Origin: Clostridiisalibacter paucivorans DSM 22131
Lineage (GTDB): Bacteria; Bacillota; Clostridia; Tissierellales; Clostridiisalibacteraceae
Assembly (NCBI RefSeq): GCF_000620125.1
Contig: NZ_JHVL01000022.1
Span: 1 to 56,713, forward strand
Direction: 5' to 3'
Length of the DNA: 56,713 bases
Shown here: in pieces, positions 8,843-19,320 of the stretch
Position numbering within the stretch: position 1 is the stretch's first letter
How the letters are laid out: each line of letters begins with the position of its first letter
The notes under the pieces: model-generated
What the model was told of the DNA's origin: nothing
What the model saw: the letters and a program-made list of their open reading frames with translations, nothing else
Database searches by the model: none
Translations under genes and position numbers: made by a program

Positions 8843-10045
8843 TTATATAGCTAAGGTCCTCAATAAAAAATCATATATAACTTTGGCAGTATCTACCACT
8901 GTATTTAAGTTTACATATTCATCAGACGTATGATAATTTTCACCATCAGGGCCAAATACAAATGTAGGTATTCCTACCCTAGAACCCAAGTAATTAAAGT
9001 CTCCTATACTAGAAAAATAGGCTATATTAGCATCTTTACCTGTAGCTTTCAATATACTTTCTTTAATAAGCTTTGTATAATGATTATCTTCCTCCACTGT
9101 ATAAGGTTCAAATCCACCATTATCTGGATGAGGGGCATCCCTAAATGTCACTACTATATCTCCTTTTACGCCTGCCCTTTTAGCTGCATCTAATACTTCC
9201 TGTTTTATATACTCTTTATCTTCTCCTCTAACAACATGTCTAAATACTGTAAAAGATGCAGTATCAGCTACACTACAGGCTGCTCCGCCACCATCAGATG
9301 AAATTATACATATAGAACCCTTGCCTAATTTATCATCCTCTCTTAGTTCTGTATTTTTAAGCTCTAACATAAGTTTTGCAGACTCTACTATGGCACTTAT
9401 TCCCAACTGTGGATTGGCTGCATGGGCTGATTTTCCCATTACATGAACTGTATAGTTCCATCCTCCTCTAGCTCCAAGACATAGGCAAGGAAAACTTACT
9501 CCTGAAAATCCACTACTGGGCTCTGGTACTATTGCAACATCAGCATGGTCTGTAATACCATCTAAGATAAGAGCATCTGTTCCCAATCCATATGGTCCTT
9601 CTTCATCAGACACAAATGTATATAGTATATTTCCTTTAAAGTGTTTAACTGTGTTTTTAAAGGCATTTACGGCTAACATTATGGCTGCTGAACCACTTTT
9701 CATATCTAAAGCACCAACACCATACATTTTATCTCCTTCTATTGTTGGATTTAATGGTTCTTTAGTCCAACCTTCACAGATTCCTACAGTATCTAAGTGT
9801 CCATTTAATAATATTGTTGGTCCGTCCTCTTTTCCATTAACTTCTCCTATCACATTTATACCTTGAAATTTAGTAACTTTATCTTCGGTATATCTATGAT
9901 ACTCTGCCGGTAATCCTTTGCTTTTTAGCCAATTATATGCAAAATCCATCACCTTTTCTTCCTTAAAATATGGACTATGGATTTTTACTAATTGGCTTAA
10001 TAATACTTCTACATTTTCCCTATTAATATAGTTTTCCAATGTCAC
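8843..10045 (-). CDS. M20-family zinc deacylase/peptidase (YgeY/ArgE/DapE type)
   Basis: A 400-residue metallohydrolase of the ArgE/DapE/carboxypeptidase G2 family. Metal and catalytic residues are visible: His83-x-Asp85 (NGHLDTV), bridging Asp114 (GALDMKSG), general base Glu148 with Glu149 (SDEEGP), and Glu175 (VPEPSS). The inserted dimerisation domain carries GKSAHAANPQLG. Such enzymes cleave N-acyl or N-carbamoyl amino acids or dipeptides; the precise substrate is not clear. It stands 90 bases after the ACT gene on the same strand and ends at a long palindrome, so it may be the last gene of the thrC-thrB unit or a separate one. Confidence 0.8.
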   Translation of the reverse strand: MTLENYINRENVEVLLSQLVKIHSPYFKEEKVMDFAYNWLKSKGLPAEYHRYTEDKVTKFQGINVIGEVNGKEDGPTILLNGHLDTVGICEGWTKEPLNPTIEGDKMYGVGALDMKSGSAAIMLAVNAFKNTVKHFKGNILYTFVSDEEGPYGLGTDALILDGITDHADVAIVPEPSSGFSGVSFPCLCLGARGGWNYTVHVMGKSAHAANPQLGISAIVESAKLMLELKNTELREDDKLGKGSICIISSDGGGAACSVADTASFTVFRHVVRGEDKEYIKQEVLDAAKRAGVKGDIVVTFRDAPHPDNGGFEPYTVEEDNHYTKLIKESILKATGKDANIAYFSSIGDFNYLGSRVGIPTFVFGPDGENYHTSDEYVNLNTVVDTAKVIYDFLLRTLAI

Positions 10046-10135
10046 TTTCTTTCACACTCCCCCTAAATGTCTATTATATAATACCCTTATATAAACAGAG
10101 TATCACTGTCATGTTTTATAAGTCGTTTTATTTTA

Positions 10136-10573
10136 TTATTCCATTGCCACCAAATCCACTTTTTCTACTCCTGGAATCGCCTTTATCATCTTTAATATAG
10201 TGTCAATATTAGTCATCAAATTTGATATATCAAAGGTTATACTAACATTGGCTATTTCGTTTATAGGTATATCTTGATTTATAGTAAGCACATTTGCCTT
10301 ATTTTCTGAAATCATTTCTAATACCCTTGATAGTACACCCATTTTATGACTTAAAAGCAATGATATTGTAACTTTTTTCCCCCTAGTTCCTTCAGACAAT
10401 GTAAACACATAATCCTTATATTTATAAAATGTACTCCTACTTATGCCCACTTTCTTCACTGCATCAGTTATACCTTTAACTTTATTAGTCTTAATCAAAA
10501 ACTTAGCTTCCAGTACCTTTTCAAAAACATCTGGAAGAATCTCTTTATCTATAACCAAGTATTTGCCGTCCAT
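10136..10573 (-). CDS. UPF0735 ACT-domain protein (PheB-like)
   Basis: A 145-residue protein. Residues 1-60 carry a helix-turn-helix-like stretch ([19 protein letters not shown]). Residues 68-145 form an ACT domain ([23 protein letters not shown] ... [10 protein letters not shown]). ACT domains bind small molecules, usually amino acids. The gene is 26 bases from thrB on the same strand, so it probably senses threonine or a related amino acid and regulates this pathway; that is inference. The family is often near pheA or hom/thrB in Firmicutes. The role of the HTH-like part is not established here. Confidence 0.8.
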   Translation of the reverse strand: MDGKYLVIDKEILPDVFEKVLEAKFLIKTNKVKGITDAVKKVGISRSTFYKYKDYVFTLSEGTRGKKVTISLLLSHKMGVLSRVLEMISENKANVLTINQDIPINEIANVSITFDISNLMTNIDTILKMIKAIPGVEKVDLVAME

Positions 10574-10598
10574 ATTTGCTCCTTTCCAACAAAAAATT

Positions 10599-11483
10599 TT
10601 ATTTAATTATAGACACACCTTTATAATCTACATTAAGCTCTTTTAAATCCCATACACTATTGAGCCCTTCTAATTTCTTTTTTACTGCTTTTAATATATT
10701 ATCATCTTCCTGCTGTACTGCAACTATTATTGTGGGGCCTGCACCGCTCAAAAATACTCCATAAGTATTCAACTTATTACATTCATCCAATATATAATTG
10801 AAATCTTCTATTAATGTCCCCCTATATTCTTGATGGAGCCTATCTTTAACCCCTACCTTCATCAAATCAAAATTCCCATTTATCATAGCTGTCAGCATAA
10901 GGGCTGTCCTTCCCACATTAAATACTGCATCCTTATGGGATACTGTATCAGGTAATATCTTTCTAGCTTCTTCTGTAGAGAGTTTAAAATTAGGAATCAG
11001 TGTGTAAAATTTAATACCTTTAGCTATATCTATATTATCATAATACACTTTATTATTTTCAGTAATTGAAACAGTCATTCCTCCAAATAATGCTGGTGTT
11101 ATATTATCTGGATGCCCTTCTATCTTGGTTGCCAATTCTAAAATTTCTTCTTTTGAAAGCACATCGCCTCCCAACTCATTGGCCGCTACAACTCCTCCCA
11201 ATATGCATGCAGCACTACTTCCCAATCCTCTAGATACAGGTATATCTGCTTTTATAATTATTCTTATTCCATTATATCTATACCCTATCTTTTCAAAACA
11301 TTTCTTCATTGATGTAAAAACTAGATTATCTTCATTTGCAAAGGATGGATCACATCCTTCTATTATTAACCCATTCTCAATCTCTTCTATATAAAATTTA
11401 TTGTAAAGATTAAGTGCAATCCCTAAACAATCAAATCCTGGACCAATATTTGCACTGGTAGCTGGTACTTTTATTTCTATCAT
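10599..11483 (-). CDS. thrB: Homoserine kinase
   Basis: GHMP-family kinase that phosphorylates homoserine, the penultimate step to threonine. The N-terminal [16 protein letters not shown] and the ATP loop [16 protein letters not shown] are diagnostic, as is the C-terminal SGAGPTIIV. The frame can be extended to a GTG at 11492 that touches the thrC stop, but AGGTGA (11489-11494) lies five bases before the ATG at 11483, so MIEIKVPAT is the likely start. The ribosome site overlaps the thrC stop codon, indicating coupling. Length 294 fits the family. Confidence 0.95.
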   Translation of the reverse strand: MIEIKVPATSANIGPGFDCLGIALNLYNKFYIEEIENGLIIEGCDPSFANEDNLVFTSMKKCFEKIGYRYNGIRIIIKADIPVSRGLGSSAACILGGVVAANELGGDVLSKEEILELATKIEGHPDNITPALFGGMTVSITENNKVYYDNIDIAKGIKFYTLIPNFKLSTEEARKILPDTVSHKDAVFNVGRTALMLTAMINGNFDLMKVGVKDRLHQEYRGTLIEDFNYILDECNKLNTYGVFLSGAGPTIIVAVQQEDDNILKAVKKKLEGLNSVWDLKELNVDYKGVSIIK

Positions 11484-11492
11484 GTTCATCAC

Positions 11493-12980
11493 CTACAATC
11501 CCAAAATTTTTTCTACAGTATTTTTTATATTATTTCTTTTGCATGTATTTTTATGAAGTATCTCTTTTTTCTTTAATTCTAATATAGATTTGGGAACATC
11601 TATACTGGTCTTTTCAGCTAACATGTCTATAAGTCTAAAATCATCATAATCACTTTTTCCATCTATTGCAGTATAAACTGTTCTAGTAAATTTAAATGGG
11701 CTTGCAGTAGATGCTATAAGGGTTTTAGTGTTATTATCTTCTGTCTGTTTTATATATTTTTTATATACATTGTATGCTACTGCAGTATGGGGATCTATAA
11801 CATACGATAATTCTTCATAGACATTTTTTATAGTTTCATATGTCTCCTGCTCAGTTGCAAATGCCCCATAAAAATCTTTTAAATTATGCTTAATAGATTC
11901 ATCTACTTCATATACTCCATTATTTTTTAAATCTTCCATAAAGCTCTTAATTTTATCATAGTTATTCATACTAATATGATATAATAGCCTTTCTAAATTA
12001 CTAGATATAAGTATATCCATAGAGGGAGATACTGTAGTCTTAAATTCTCTATTGATATCATATATTCCTGTATTTATAAAATCGGTAAGGATTTTATTTT
12101 CATTAGATGCACATATGAGTTTATTTATAGGTAAACCCATCATTTTGGCATAATATGCAGCCAATATGTTTCCAAAATTACCTGTAGGAACGACTATATT
12201 TATCTTCTCTTTTTCTTTTATCTCATTCTTGTTTAATAAATTCAGATATCCATATATATAATATACTATCTGTGGAACTAATCTTCCTATATTTATAGAA
12301 TTAGCTGATGAAAATATATATCCTTTATCATTCAATCTATTATTGAAATCCCTATCTCCAAATATTTCTTTCACTGCATTTTGGGCATCATCAAAGTTCC
12401 CATCGATACCTACTACATGGGTATTTTCCCCTTTTTGAGTTATCATCTGTCTCTTTTGAATTTCACTTACTCCATCTTTTGGATAAAAAACTATAATTCT
12501 AACTCCTGTCACGTTGGCAAATCCTTCAAGGGCCGCTTTCCCAGTATCTCCCGATGTAGCTGTAAGTATTACAATCTCCTTATTAATATCTAACTTTTTA
12601 GCTGCTGTCTTCATAAAATGGGGCAATATTGTGAGTGCCATATCTTTAAATGCCAATGTTGGGCCATGGTATAATTCCATAAAATTAACTGTACCTCTAT
12701 TCTCTACAGGAACTATATCATAATTATCAAACTTATCATCGTATGCATTATTTATACAATCAATTAATTCCTGATCATCAAAATCTGTAAGGTATTTTTT
12801 CAATATATAAAATGCCAACTCTTTGTAATCTAATTTCTTTAATTCACCCAATTCCCTATCTATTTTTGGTATATTCAATGGTATATATAATCCTCCATCA
12901 TGGGCTATTCCCTTTATAATAGCCTCCGATGATTTTACATCTTTATTTTCACTTCTGGTACTTCCATATATCATATCCAA
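11493..12980 (-). CDS. thrC: Threonine synthase
   Basis: PLP-dependent enzyme that converts O-phosphohomoserine to threonine. At 495 residues it belongs to the long class. The N-terminal STRSENKDVKSSEAI block, the PLP lysine Lys112 (TLAFKDMAL), and the glycine-rich TSGDTGKAALEGF and PTGNFGNILAAYYA loops are all present. The best-spaced ribosome site (GGGTGA) favours the TTG start at 12980; an in-frame ATG two codons later is an alternative. It is divergent from hom across 194 bases and is followed by thrB. Confidence 0.95.
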   Translation of the reverse strand: MDMIYGSTRSENKDVKSSEAIIKGIAHDGGLYIPLNIPKIDRELGELKKLDYKELAFYILKKYLTDFDDQELIDCINNAYDDKFDNYDIVPVENRGTVNFMELYHGPTLAFKDMALTILPHFMKTAAKKLDINKEIVILTATSGDTGKAALEGFANVTGVRIIVFYPKDGVSEIQKRQMITQKGENTHVVGIDGNFDDAQNAVKEIFGDRDFNNRLNDKGYIFSSANSINIGRLVPQIVYYIYGYLNLLNKNEIKEKEKINIVVPTGNFGNILAAYYAKMMGLPINKLICASNENKILTDFINTGIYDINREFKTTVSPSMDILISSNLERLLYHISMNNYDKIKSFMEDLKNNGVYEVDESIKHNLKDFYGAFATEQETYETIKNVYEELSYVIDPHTAVAYNVYKKYIKQTEDNNTKTLIASTASPFKFTRTVYTAIDGKSDYDDFRLIDMLAEKTSIDVPKSILELKKKEILHKNTCKRNNIKNTVEKILGL

Positions 12981-13059
12981 TGTACATCACCCTTTATCAG
13001 TTTTAATCTTCATATCTTAGTGTAACATAAAATTTTAATAACTTTTTCACAAAAATATG

Positions 13060-13087
13060 TTGCTATATATATATATTATGTTATAAT
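13060..13087 (+). promoter_or_regulatory. Predicted promoter of hom-lysC
   Basis: TTGCTA (13060-13065) and a perfect TATAAT (13082-13087) lie 16 bases apart, 88 bases before the hom start. The spacer is a TA repeat. The -35 matches four of six positions, so this is a moderate prediction. Confidence 0.5.
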
Positions 13088-13174
13088 GTTTATCATAAAA
13101 AAACAAGTGTTTTTTATTTGCGTACATAATTTTTTAATTACAAAACAACTACTGAAAAAGAAAGGATGTTTTTT

Positions 13175-14446
13175 ATGGCAAATTTAGGATTGTTAGGAAT
13201 AGGTACTGTTGGGTCAGGTGTATATGAGATACTAAATGAAAGAAAAACAGAACTTGAATCCCTAACAGGTACTGATATAAATATAGAAAAAATTCTAGTT
13301 AGAGATATAAATAAAAAGAGAGACAATAACATTCCCTCATCTCTATTTACAGAAGAGCCAAAGGATATAATAGATAATCCAGATATAGATATTGTTGTAG
13401 AGGTCATGGGAGGTATACATCCCACCTTGGAATATATAACTACAGCATTAAAAAATGGTAAACATGTAGTTACAGCTAATAAAGCTGTGATTGCAAACCA
13501 TACAAAGGAGCTTATAGAACTTGCAGATAAATATGATAGGGCATTATTGTTTGAGGCCAGTGTTGGTGGAGGTATCCCTGTTCTAAAGCCATTAAAGCAG
13601 GCCTCAAGTATAAATAATATAGAAAAAATACAAGGCATATTAAATGGAACAACCAACTTCATATTAAGCAAAATGACAGATGAAAATCTAGGGTTTGATG
13701 AAGCATTGGACTTAGCCCATAAGCTAGGATATGCTGAAGCAGATCCCACCGATGATATAGAAGGATATGATGCAGCAAGAAAGGTAGCCATATTATCTTC
13801 TATAGCATTTAAATCTTATGTTGGCTTTAATGATGTAGTATGTAGAGGAATAACCAATGTCAATATACTGGATATAGAACTCTTTAAATCTCTAGGTCTT
13901 GTAGTAAAGCTATTGGGTAACTCTATTAAATGTGGAAACAATTTTTCTGCATCGGTTGAGCCTGTATTGGTAGATGCAAATTCCCAACTAGGTAATGTAA
14001 ATGATGCCTTCAATGTAGTTTCTGTGGAAGGGGATTTTGTAGGTGAATTACAGTTTTATGGTCAAGGTGCTGGTAAGGGGCCTACAGCCAATGCAGTAGT
14101 GTCAGATATATTAGATATACTGAATAAAGAATATAAATCCTACTCTCTTAAAAACTCTAATAATCTTACTCCGTCTGGAGTTAGACTATTCAAGGGACAG
14201 TACTATTTAAGACTCTCTACCGATGATAAAAGCAAGTATACTAAAATTATAAATATATTAAAGAAAAGCGATATAGAATATTCTATTATCTATATGGAAA
14301 AAGATCTTGCATTACTTACTGAATCAATCTCTGCAAATGTAATGGAAGATATAGTCAAAGAACTAGATGTTCCTAATAAAGCTCTTTGTTATTTAAGGAT
14401 AGAGAAAAAAATTGAACTTTCAAACGTATCTCAATTGGCAGTATAG
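13175..14446 (+). CDS. hom: Homoserine dehydrogenase
   Basis: NAD(P)-dependent reduction of aspartate semialdehyde to homoserine. The Rossmann motif GLLGIGTVGSGV is at the N-terminus; the catalytic core includes GGGIPVLKPL and LNGTTNFIL, and AEADPTDDIEGYDAARK is the family hallmark. A C-terminal ACT domain (about 345-420) suggests threonine feedback control. The frame opens at 13166, but GAAAGGA precedes the second ATG at 13175 by eight bases, so MANLGLLGIG is chosen. It heads a two-gene plus-strand operon with lysC, diverging from thrC. Confidence 0.95.
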   Translation: MANLGLLGIGTVGSGVYEILNERKTELESLTGTDINIEKILVRDINKKRDNNIPSSLFTEEPKDIIDNPDIDIVVEVMGGIHPTLEYITTALKNGKHVVTANKAVIANHTKELIELADKYDRALLFEASVGGGIPVLKPLKQASSINNIEKIQGILNGTTNFILSKMTDENLGFDEALDLAHKLGYAEADPTDDIEGYDAARKVAILSSIAFKSYVGFNDVVCRGITNVNILDIELFKSLGLVVKLLGNSIKCGNNFSASVEPVLVDANSQLGNVNDAFNVVSVEGDFVGELQFYGQGAGKGPTANAVVSDILDILNKEYKSYSLKNSNNLTPSGVRLFKGQYYLRLSTDDKSKYTKIINILKKSDIEYSIIYMEKDLALLTESISANVMEDIVKELDVPNKALCYLRIEKKIELSNVSQLAV

Positions 14447-14472
14447 TGCTCTAGTTAAGGGAGGAATTAACT

Positions 14473-15714
14473 TTGGAAAATATCATTGTACAAAAATATG
14501 GAGGAACCTCTGTAGGTTCTGTTGATAAAGTTAAAGCTGTAGCAAAAAAAATTGTTAATAGAAAAAGAGAAGGAAATCATATAATCGTAATTGTCTCGGC
14601 AATGGGCAATACCACTAATAATTTAATTAAAAAGGCCAACCAAATAAACTCAAATCCTTCTAGTAGGGAAATGGATATGTTATTATCCACAGGAGAACAG
14701 ATATCTATATCCTTACTAGCTATGGCCATTGAGACTTTAAAAGAAAAGGTCGTCTCTTTAACTGGTCAACAATGTGGTATAATTACAGATTGCAACCATA
14801 AAAAAGCAAAAATTGAAAAAATAGATAATGAAAGGATTATAAGAGAATTAAAAGAAAATAAAATAGTTATAGTTGCAGGTTTTCAAGGAGTTAATAGAAA
14901 TATGGATATAACTACATTGGGTAGAGGTGGATCTGATACTACAGCTGTAGCCATAGCAGCAGCAGTTAAAGCTAAAAAATGTGAAATATATACCGATGTA
15001 GATGGAGTATATACAGCAGATCCTAGATTTGTTCCAAATGCACAATTATTAGATAAAATTTCATATGACGAAATGCTTGAATTGGCCAGTTTAGGAGCCA
15101 AGGTACTTCATCCCCGTTCCGTAGAATTGGCAAGGAAGTTCAATATTCCATTAGCAGTGAGATCTAGTTTTAATGATAGTAAAGGAACAGAAATTGTGGA
15201 GGTGAATAAAGTGGAAAAAGTATTGGTTAGAGGCATATCAATAGATAATGAAATAGTAAAAATTGCAGTTTTAGAAGTTCCTGACAAACCCGGTATTGCA
15301 TTTAAATTGTTTTCTACTTTGGCAAAAAATAATATACATGTAGATATGATTATACAAAATATAAATAGGAAATCAATTAATGACATTACTTTTACTGTCA
15401 ATAATGATGACTTAAAGGAAGCTCTACGAATAGCCAATGAAATAGCCAGTGAAATAGGTGCAAAATCAGTGATATATGATGAAAATGTCTCTAAATTATC
15501 AGTGGTAGGCACAGGTATAGCAGGAAATTCAGAAGTTGCATCCACATTTTTTGAATCCCTTTATGATTTAAAAATAAATATACAAATGATAAGTACTTCA
15601 GAAATAAAAATCTCATGTATTATAGATAAAGACGGTAGTCTTAATGCATTCCAATATCTTCATGATAAATTCAGGCTTGGTAATAATATAGATACTATAA
15701 ATGAAGCTATTTAA
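14473..15714 (+). CDS. lysC: Aspartate kinase
   Basis: First step of the aspartate family pathway (lysine, threonine, methionine). KYGGTSVGS at residues 8-16 is the kinase signature; TLGRGGSDTTAVA and YTDVDGVYTADPR mark the catalytic core. Two ACT domains fill the C-terminal third (from about 245), as in feedback-regulated aspartokinases. The start is a TTG at 14473 with GGGAGG eight bases upstream. It follows hom by 26 bases. The gene ends four bases before a palindromic repeat that probably ends transcription. Confidence 0.95.
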   Translation: MENIIVQKYGGTSVGSVDKVKAVAKKIVNRKREGNHIIVIVSAMGNTTNNLIKKANQINSNPSSREMDMLLSTGEQISISLLAMAIETLKEKVVSLTGQQCGIITDCNHKKAKIEKIDNERIIRELKENKIVIVAGFQGVNRNMDITTLGRGGSDTTAVAIAAAVKAKKCEIYTDVDGVYTADPRFVPNAQLLDKISYDEMLELASLGAKVLHPRSVELARKFNIPLAVRSSFNDSKGTEIVEVNKVEKVLVRGISIDNEIVKIAVLEVPDKPGIAFKLFSTLAKNNIHVDMIIQNINRKSINDITFTVNNDDLKEALRIANEIASEIGAKSVIYDENVSKLSVVGTGIAGNSEVASTFFESLYDLKINIQMISTSEIKISCIIDKDGSLNAFQYLHDKFRLGNNIDTINEAI

Positions 15715-15718
15715 TAAA

Positions 15719-15781
15719 GAAGCTAGTAGTTAATGATATAATCAGAGAACCAAAGGTTCTCATCATTAAACTACTAGCTTC
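15719..15781. repeat. Palindromic intergenic repeat, copy A
   Basis: Outer arms GAAGCTAGTAGTT and AACTACTAGCTTC enclose inner arms AGAGAACC / GGTTCTC. It lies between the convergent ends of lysC and the UPF0210 gene, and could terminate both. It shares its outer arms and the ATCATTAAACTACTAGC segment with six further copies in this window. Confidence 0.75.
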
Positions 15782-15812
15782 TAACCATTACCTACTAACT
15801 TTTCTTATAACT

Positions 15813-17168
15813 TTAATTTTTAAAGCTATGAATAGGTGCTGGAATCCTTCCTCCTCTATATACAAAATCCTTACTAGAGAATTTACTCACATCCATTATA
15901 GGAGCTCTTCCCAATAGACCCCCAAATTCAACTACTTCTCCTGATTTTTTGCCTATAACAGGAATTATCCTAACTGCTGTAGTCTTATTATTTATAACTC
16001 CTATAGCCATTTCATCAGCTATCATTGCAGATATGGTCTCCCAAGGTGTATCTCCAGGAATAGCTATCATATCTAATCCCACAGAACATACACAAGTCAT
16101 AGCTTCGAGTTTTTCTATATTCAAAGAACCTGCATTAACAGCATCTATCATACCAGCATCTTCACTTACAGGTATAAATGCACCACTAAGTCCTCCAACA
16201 TGACTACATGCCATTACTCCACCTTTCTTTACAGCATCGTTTAATAATGCCAATGCCGCTGTTGTGCCATGGGCTCCACAACTTTCAATACCTATTTCTT
16301 CTAATATATGTGCGACACTATCTCCAACTGCAGGTGTAGGTGCCAATGATAAATCTATAATTCCAAAGGGCATATCTAGCCTTTTAGATGCCTCTTTAGC
16401 AACCAATTCACCCATCCTAGTTATCTTAAATGCTGTCTTCTTTATAGTTTCAGATACAACATCAAAACTCTGACCCTTAACCTTTTCTAATGCACATTTA
16501 ACAACCCCTGGTCCACTAATACCTACATTTATTACATTCTCTGGTTGTCCTACTCCATGGAATGCACCAGCCATAAATGGATTGTCCTCTACTGCATTGG
16601 CAAAAACAACAAATTTAGCACATCCTAATCCATCATTATCTTTGGTTATCTCCGCTGTTTCCTTTATAATCTTTCCCATTTCCTTTACTGCATCCATATT
16701 TATACCTTCTTTAGTAGATGCCACATTTACAGAGGAACACACTACATCAGTAACACTTAGCGCCTCGGGTATAGACTGTATAAGGGTCCTATCTCCGTTA
16801 GTATAACCCTTTTGGACTAAAGATGAAAAACCTCCGATAAAATCCACCCCTACTTCTTTAGCTGCCTTATCTAAAATCTTTGCATACTCTACATAATTAT
16901 TATCATTAGATGCACCAGCTACTATAGATATGGGCGTAACCGATATACGTTTATTTATTATGGGAATACCATATTCTGTCTCTATATCTTCACCAGTCTT
17001 TACTAAGTTTTCAGCAAGGGTAGTTATTTTATCATAAATCTTTCTCCTTGTACTTTCTCCACTTCCATTAATGCAGTCAAGAAGAGATATACCCATAGTT
17101 ATTGTTCTAATATCTAGTTTTTCATTTTCTATCATTTTTATAGTTTCTAATATCTTATTAGTATTCAT
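15813..17168 (-). CDS. UPF0210 (DUF711/PFL) family protein
   Basis: A 451-residue protein of the DUF711 family, distantly related to glycyl-radical-type folds; no reaction is established. Recognisable parts are [13 protein letters not shown] near the N-terminus, [11 protein letters not shown], the [14 protein letters not shown] block and [19 protein letters not shown] near residue 350. The gene almost always accompanies a small UPF0237 ACT protein, as it does here: the ACT gene lies 15 bases upstream on the same strand. The pair is probably one functional unit controlled by an amino acid. Confidence 0.85.
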   Translation of the reverse strand: MNTNKILETIKMIENEKLDIRTITMGISLLDCINGSGESTRRKIYDKITTLAENLVKTGEDIETEYGIPIINKRISVTPISIVAGASNDNNYVEYAKILDKAAKEVGVDFIGGFSSLVQKGYTNGDRTLIQSIPEALSVTDVVCSSVNVASTKEGINMDAVKEMGKIIKETAEITKDNDGLGCAKFVVFANAVEDNPFMAGAFHGVGQPENVINVGISGPGVVKCALEKVKGQSFDVVSETIKKTAFKITRMGELVAKEASKRLDMPFGIIDLSLAPTPAVGDSVAHILEEIGIESCGAHGTTAALALLNDAVKKGGVMACSHVGGLSGAFIPVSEDAGMIDAVNAGSLNIEKLEAMTCVCSVGLDMIAIPGDTPWETISAMIADEMAIGVINNKTTAVRIIPVIGKKSGEVVEFGGLLGRAPIMDVSKFSSKDFVYRGGRIPAPIHSFKN

Positions 17169-17183
17169 ATCAATAACTCCTTC

Positions 17184-17453
17184 TTAAATATTGTGCATTT
17201 CATTAAATATATCTTCTCGCTGTATTTTTATAGAAACAGAAAGTTCTTTTCCCTTTTCTTCAAGCCTGTCCTTTAAATTCATAAAGGGTATGTTCATTTG
17301 AGATATATCTACTAACATGATCATAGTAAAATATTCTTGAAGAATAGTTTGGGTAATATCTAATATATTTATATTTTCATTAGACAACTCTTTACTTACT
17401 CCTGCTATTATACCTTTTTTATCTTTTCCTACAACAGTTATTATAGCTCTCAT
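17184..17453 (-). CDS. UPF0237 ACT-domain protein
   Basis: A 90-residue single ACT domain starting MRAIITVVGKDKKGIIAGVSKEL, the exact layout of the UPF0237 family. The sequence alternates strands and helices with a DITQTI segment in the middle. The frame can open at 17468 with TTG, but AGGAGG sits six bases before the ATG at 17453, so the shorter form is chosen. It is transcribed just ahead of the UPF0210 gene. Likely a ligand-binding partner of that protein; the ligand is unknown. Confidence 0.9.
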   Translation of the reverse strand: MRAIITVVGKDKKGIIAGVSKELSNENINILDITQTILQEYFTMIMLVDISQMNIPFMNLKDRLEEKGKELSVSIKIQREDIFNEMHNI

Positions 17454-17562
17454 GTTTAACCTCCTCAATCACATATTTCAAAAATGTCATAATTATATAT
17501 GAAATATATTATTGCATTTCTATTGATTTGTAAAGGTTTAAACAATAGAGTTATTAAATAAT

Positions 17563-18915
17563 TTACATAAATCCAATACCCTTTAAGAATACTAATGCTA
17601 TTCCTATTGGAGCTACTATCTTTATTAATACATTGAATGCTCCCATATAGGCCACTTTAAGGGTTCCACCATTGGTAATTTCATCTCTAATAGCATTTTT
17701 ATCCATAAACCATCCCACAAAAATACTTATAATAAATGCCCCTATTGTTAAGAAGAAACTAGATGTCACAAAATCGAGAAAATCAAATAAATTATATCCA
17801 AAGAAATCTATATGGGATATGGTTCCATTGGATAGTGATGCAAAAACTCCCAATAGTGATATCAACGATGCTATCAATATAGTAGTCTTTTTTCTAGACA
17901 TATTAAATTCCTCTGTTACATACGCAACTACTACCTCCATCAGAGACATAGTAGAAGTTAAAGCTGCAACTGCCAATAGCATAAAGAATAATATTCCAAA
18001 TATTTGTCCCCCTGCCATTTGATTAAATACATTTGGTAAAGTAATAAATACTAATCCCGGTCCACTATTAGGATCTATCCCAAATGCAAAAACTGCTGGA
18101 AATATAGCTATACCTGCAAGTAATGCTATAAGTGTATCCGCAATACTTACGCTGAGTGCTGTTGTGCCTAAATTTTCTTTTTTCCCTATATATGATCCAT
18201 AGGTTATCATTATACCCATACCCAAACTCATAGAGAAAAATGCCTGCCCCAATGCAGCCAATACCATATCAGGTTTAATCTTAGAAAAGTCTGGACTAAA
18301 TAAAAAGCTTAGTCCTTGCGAAGCTCCATTTAAAGTTACTGCCCTTATATCCAATATAATTATAATTACTAACAACATTGGCATAAGTACCTTTGCAAAT
18401 TTTTCTATACCATCGCTGACCCCAGTAAGAACTATGCCTGCTGTCAATGCCATAAATATCAACTGAAAGACCACAGGTTTTACTGGATTAGATATAAGTG
18501 TCGTAAACATCTGCTCTAATTCTACTGGACTTTTGCCTGCAAATCCATTTGTTAAACTCTTTAATATATAATCCAATGTCCATCCTGCTATAACACCATA
18601 AAATGATAAAATAATAAATGCCGCTGCTACTCCTAACCAACCTGCCAATACCCATGGTGTTCCTGGTACTAATTTTTTAAAAGCACCTATGGCATTCCTT
18701 TGAGATCTTCTCCCTACTACAAACTCTGCAAGCATTACAGGAAGCCCCACAGCTATTATACATATTAGATATACAAATAAAAATGCTGCTCCTCCATTTT
18801 CTCCAGTGAGATATGGAAACCTCCATATATTCCCTAAACCTATAGCAGATCCTGCTGCTGCTGCTATTATCCCTAATTTGCTACCAAATCCATCCCTTTG
18901 TCCTTTGTTTCCCAA
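17563..18915 (-). CDS. Sodium-dependent amino-acid transporter (NSS family)
   Basis: A 450-residue neurotransmitter:sodium symporter homologue with about eleven transmembrane helices. The first helix has the signature SAIGLGNIWRFPYLTGENGGAAF, here spelled in parts: GSAIGLGNIWRFPY with the unwound substrate/sodium site. Bacterial relatives (LeuT, MhsT, TnaT) import hydrophobic amino acids. The likely start is TTG at 18915 with AAAGGA upstream. A T-box leader with an apparent isoleucine specifier precedes the gene, which suggests induction when isoleucine is scarce and hence a branched-chain substrate. The gene ends in a stretch without a clear terminator. Confidence 0.88.
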   Translation of the reverse strand: MGNKGQRDGFGSKLGIIAAAAGSAIGLGNIWRFPYLTGENGGAAFLFVYLICIIAVGLPVMLAEFVVGRRSQRNAIGAFKKLVPGTPWVLAGWLGVAAAFIILSFYGVIAGWTLDYILKSLTNGFAGKSPVELEQMFTTLISNPVKPVVFQLIFMALTAGIVLTGVSDGIEKFAKVLMPMLLVIIIILDIRAVTLNGASQGLSFLFSPDFSKIKPDMVLAALGQAFFSMSLGMGIMITYGSYIGKKENLGTTALSVSIADTLIALLAGIAIFPAVFAFGIDPNSGPGLVFITLPNVFNQMAGGQIFGILFFMLLAVAALTSTMSLMEVVVAYVTEEFNMSRKKTTILIASLISLLGVFASLSNGTISHIDFFGYNLFDFLDFVTSSFFLTIGAFIISIFVGWFMDKNAIRDEITNGGTLKVAYMGAFNVLIKIVAPIGIALVFLKGIGFM

Positions 18916-19004
18916 TTCATATCATCCTTTCTATATTCCATTCTGAATAATTGTTATTTTCTGAATATATCTTTTGTTAAGTATTTCCCTCCTCTTTTAT
19001 ATAA

Positions 19005-19315
19005 TAAAAAAATCCTTCATCCCAATAGAATATCACTATATTCCATAGGGGTGAAGGATTGTCTCCACGGTACCACCCTAAATCACAAACTAACATTGTC
19101 TCTTTATCAGGTCAAATAACCATATAGTTATATATCGGTAACAACCGTTTAGAATTAATCAATCTTAAGACCTTTCACCCTAAAAGCTCTGGAGTGATCA
19201 TTACATATCTCTCTTAACACTGAATTCCACCATACATCAGCTCTCTATAGTTAAAATAAAGATATCTTTCTCTCCATCTTTGCCATTAAAATATTAATTT
19301 GTTTTAATATTTTAA
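19005..19315 (-). promoter_or_regulatory. T-box leader of the NSS transporter, specifier ATC (Ile)
   Basis: The T-box core AGGGTGGTACCGTG is at 19066-19079 on the minus strand. Upstream are the AGAGAGCTGA segment and the GGTGGAATTCAG apical region of stem I. By alignment to the serS T-box in the same window (codon + 2 bases + TCCAGAGC/CCTGGAGC), the specifier is ATC at 19196-19198, an isoleucine codon. A terminator hairpin (19011-19060, arms AATCCTTCA.. / ..TGAAGGATT) with a U-run ends the leader and competes with the antiterminator. The specifier assignment is by eye. Confidence 0.85.
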
Positions 19316-19320
19316 TGAGT

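Noticed and set aside
13138-13791. Minus-strand frame of 217 codons opposite hom
   Set aside because: Overlaps the clear hom gene and reads as its antisense, rich in Ser/Leu/Phe without motifs.
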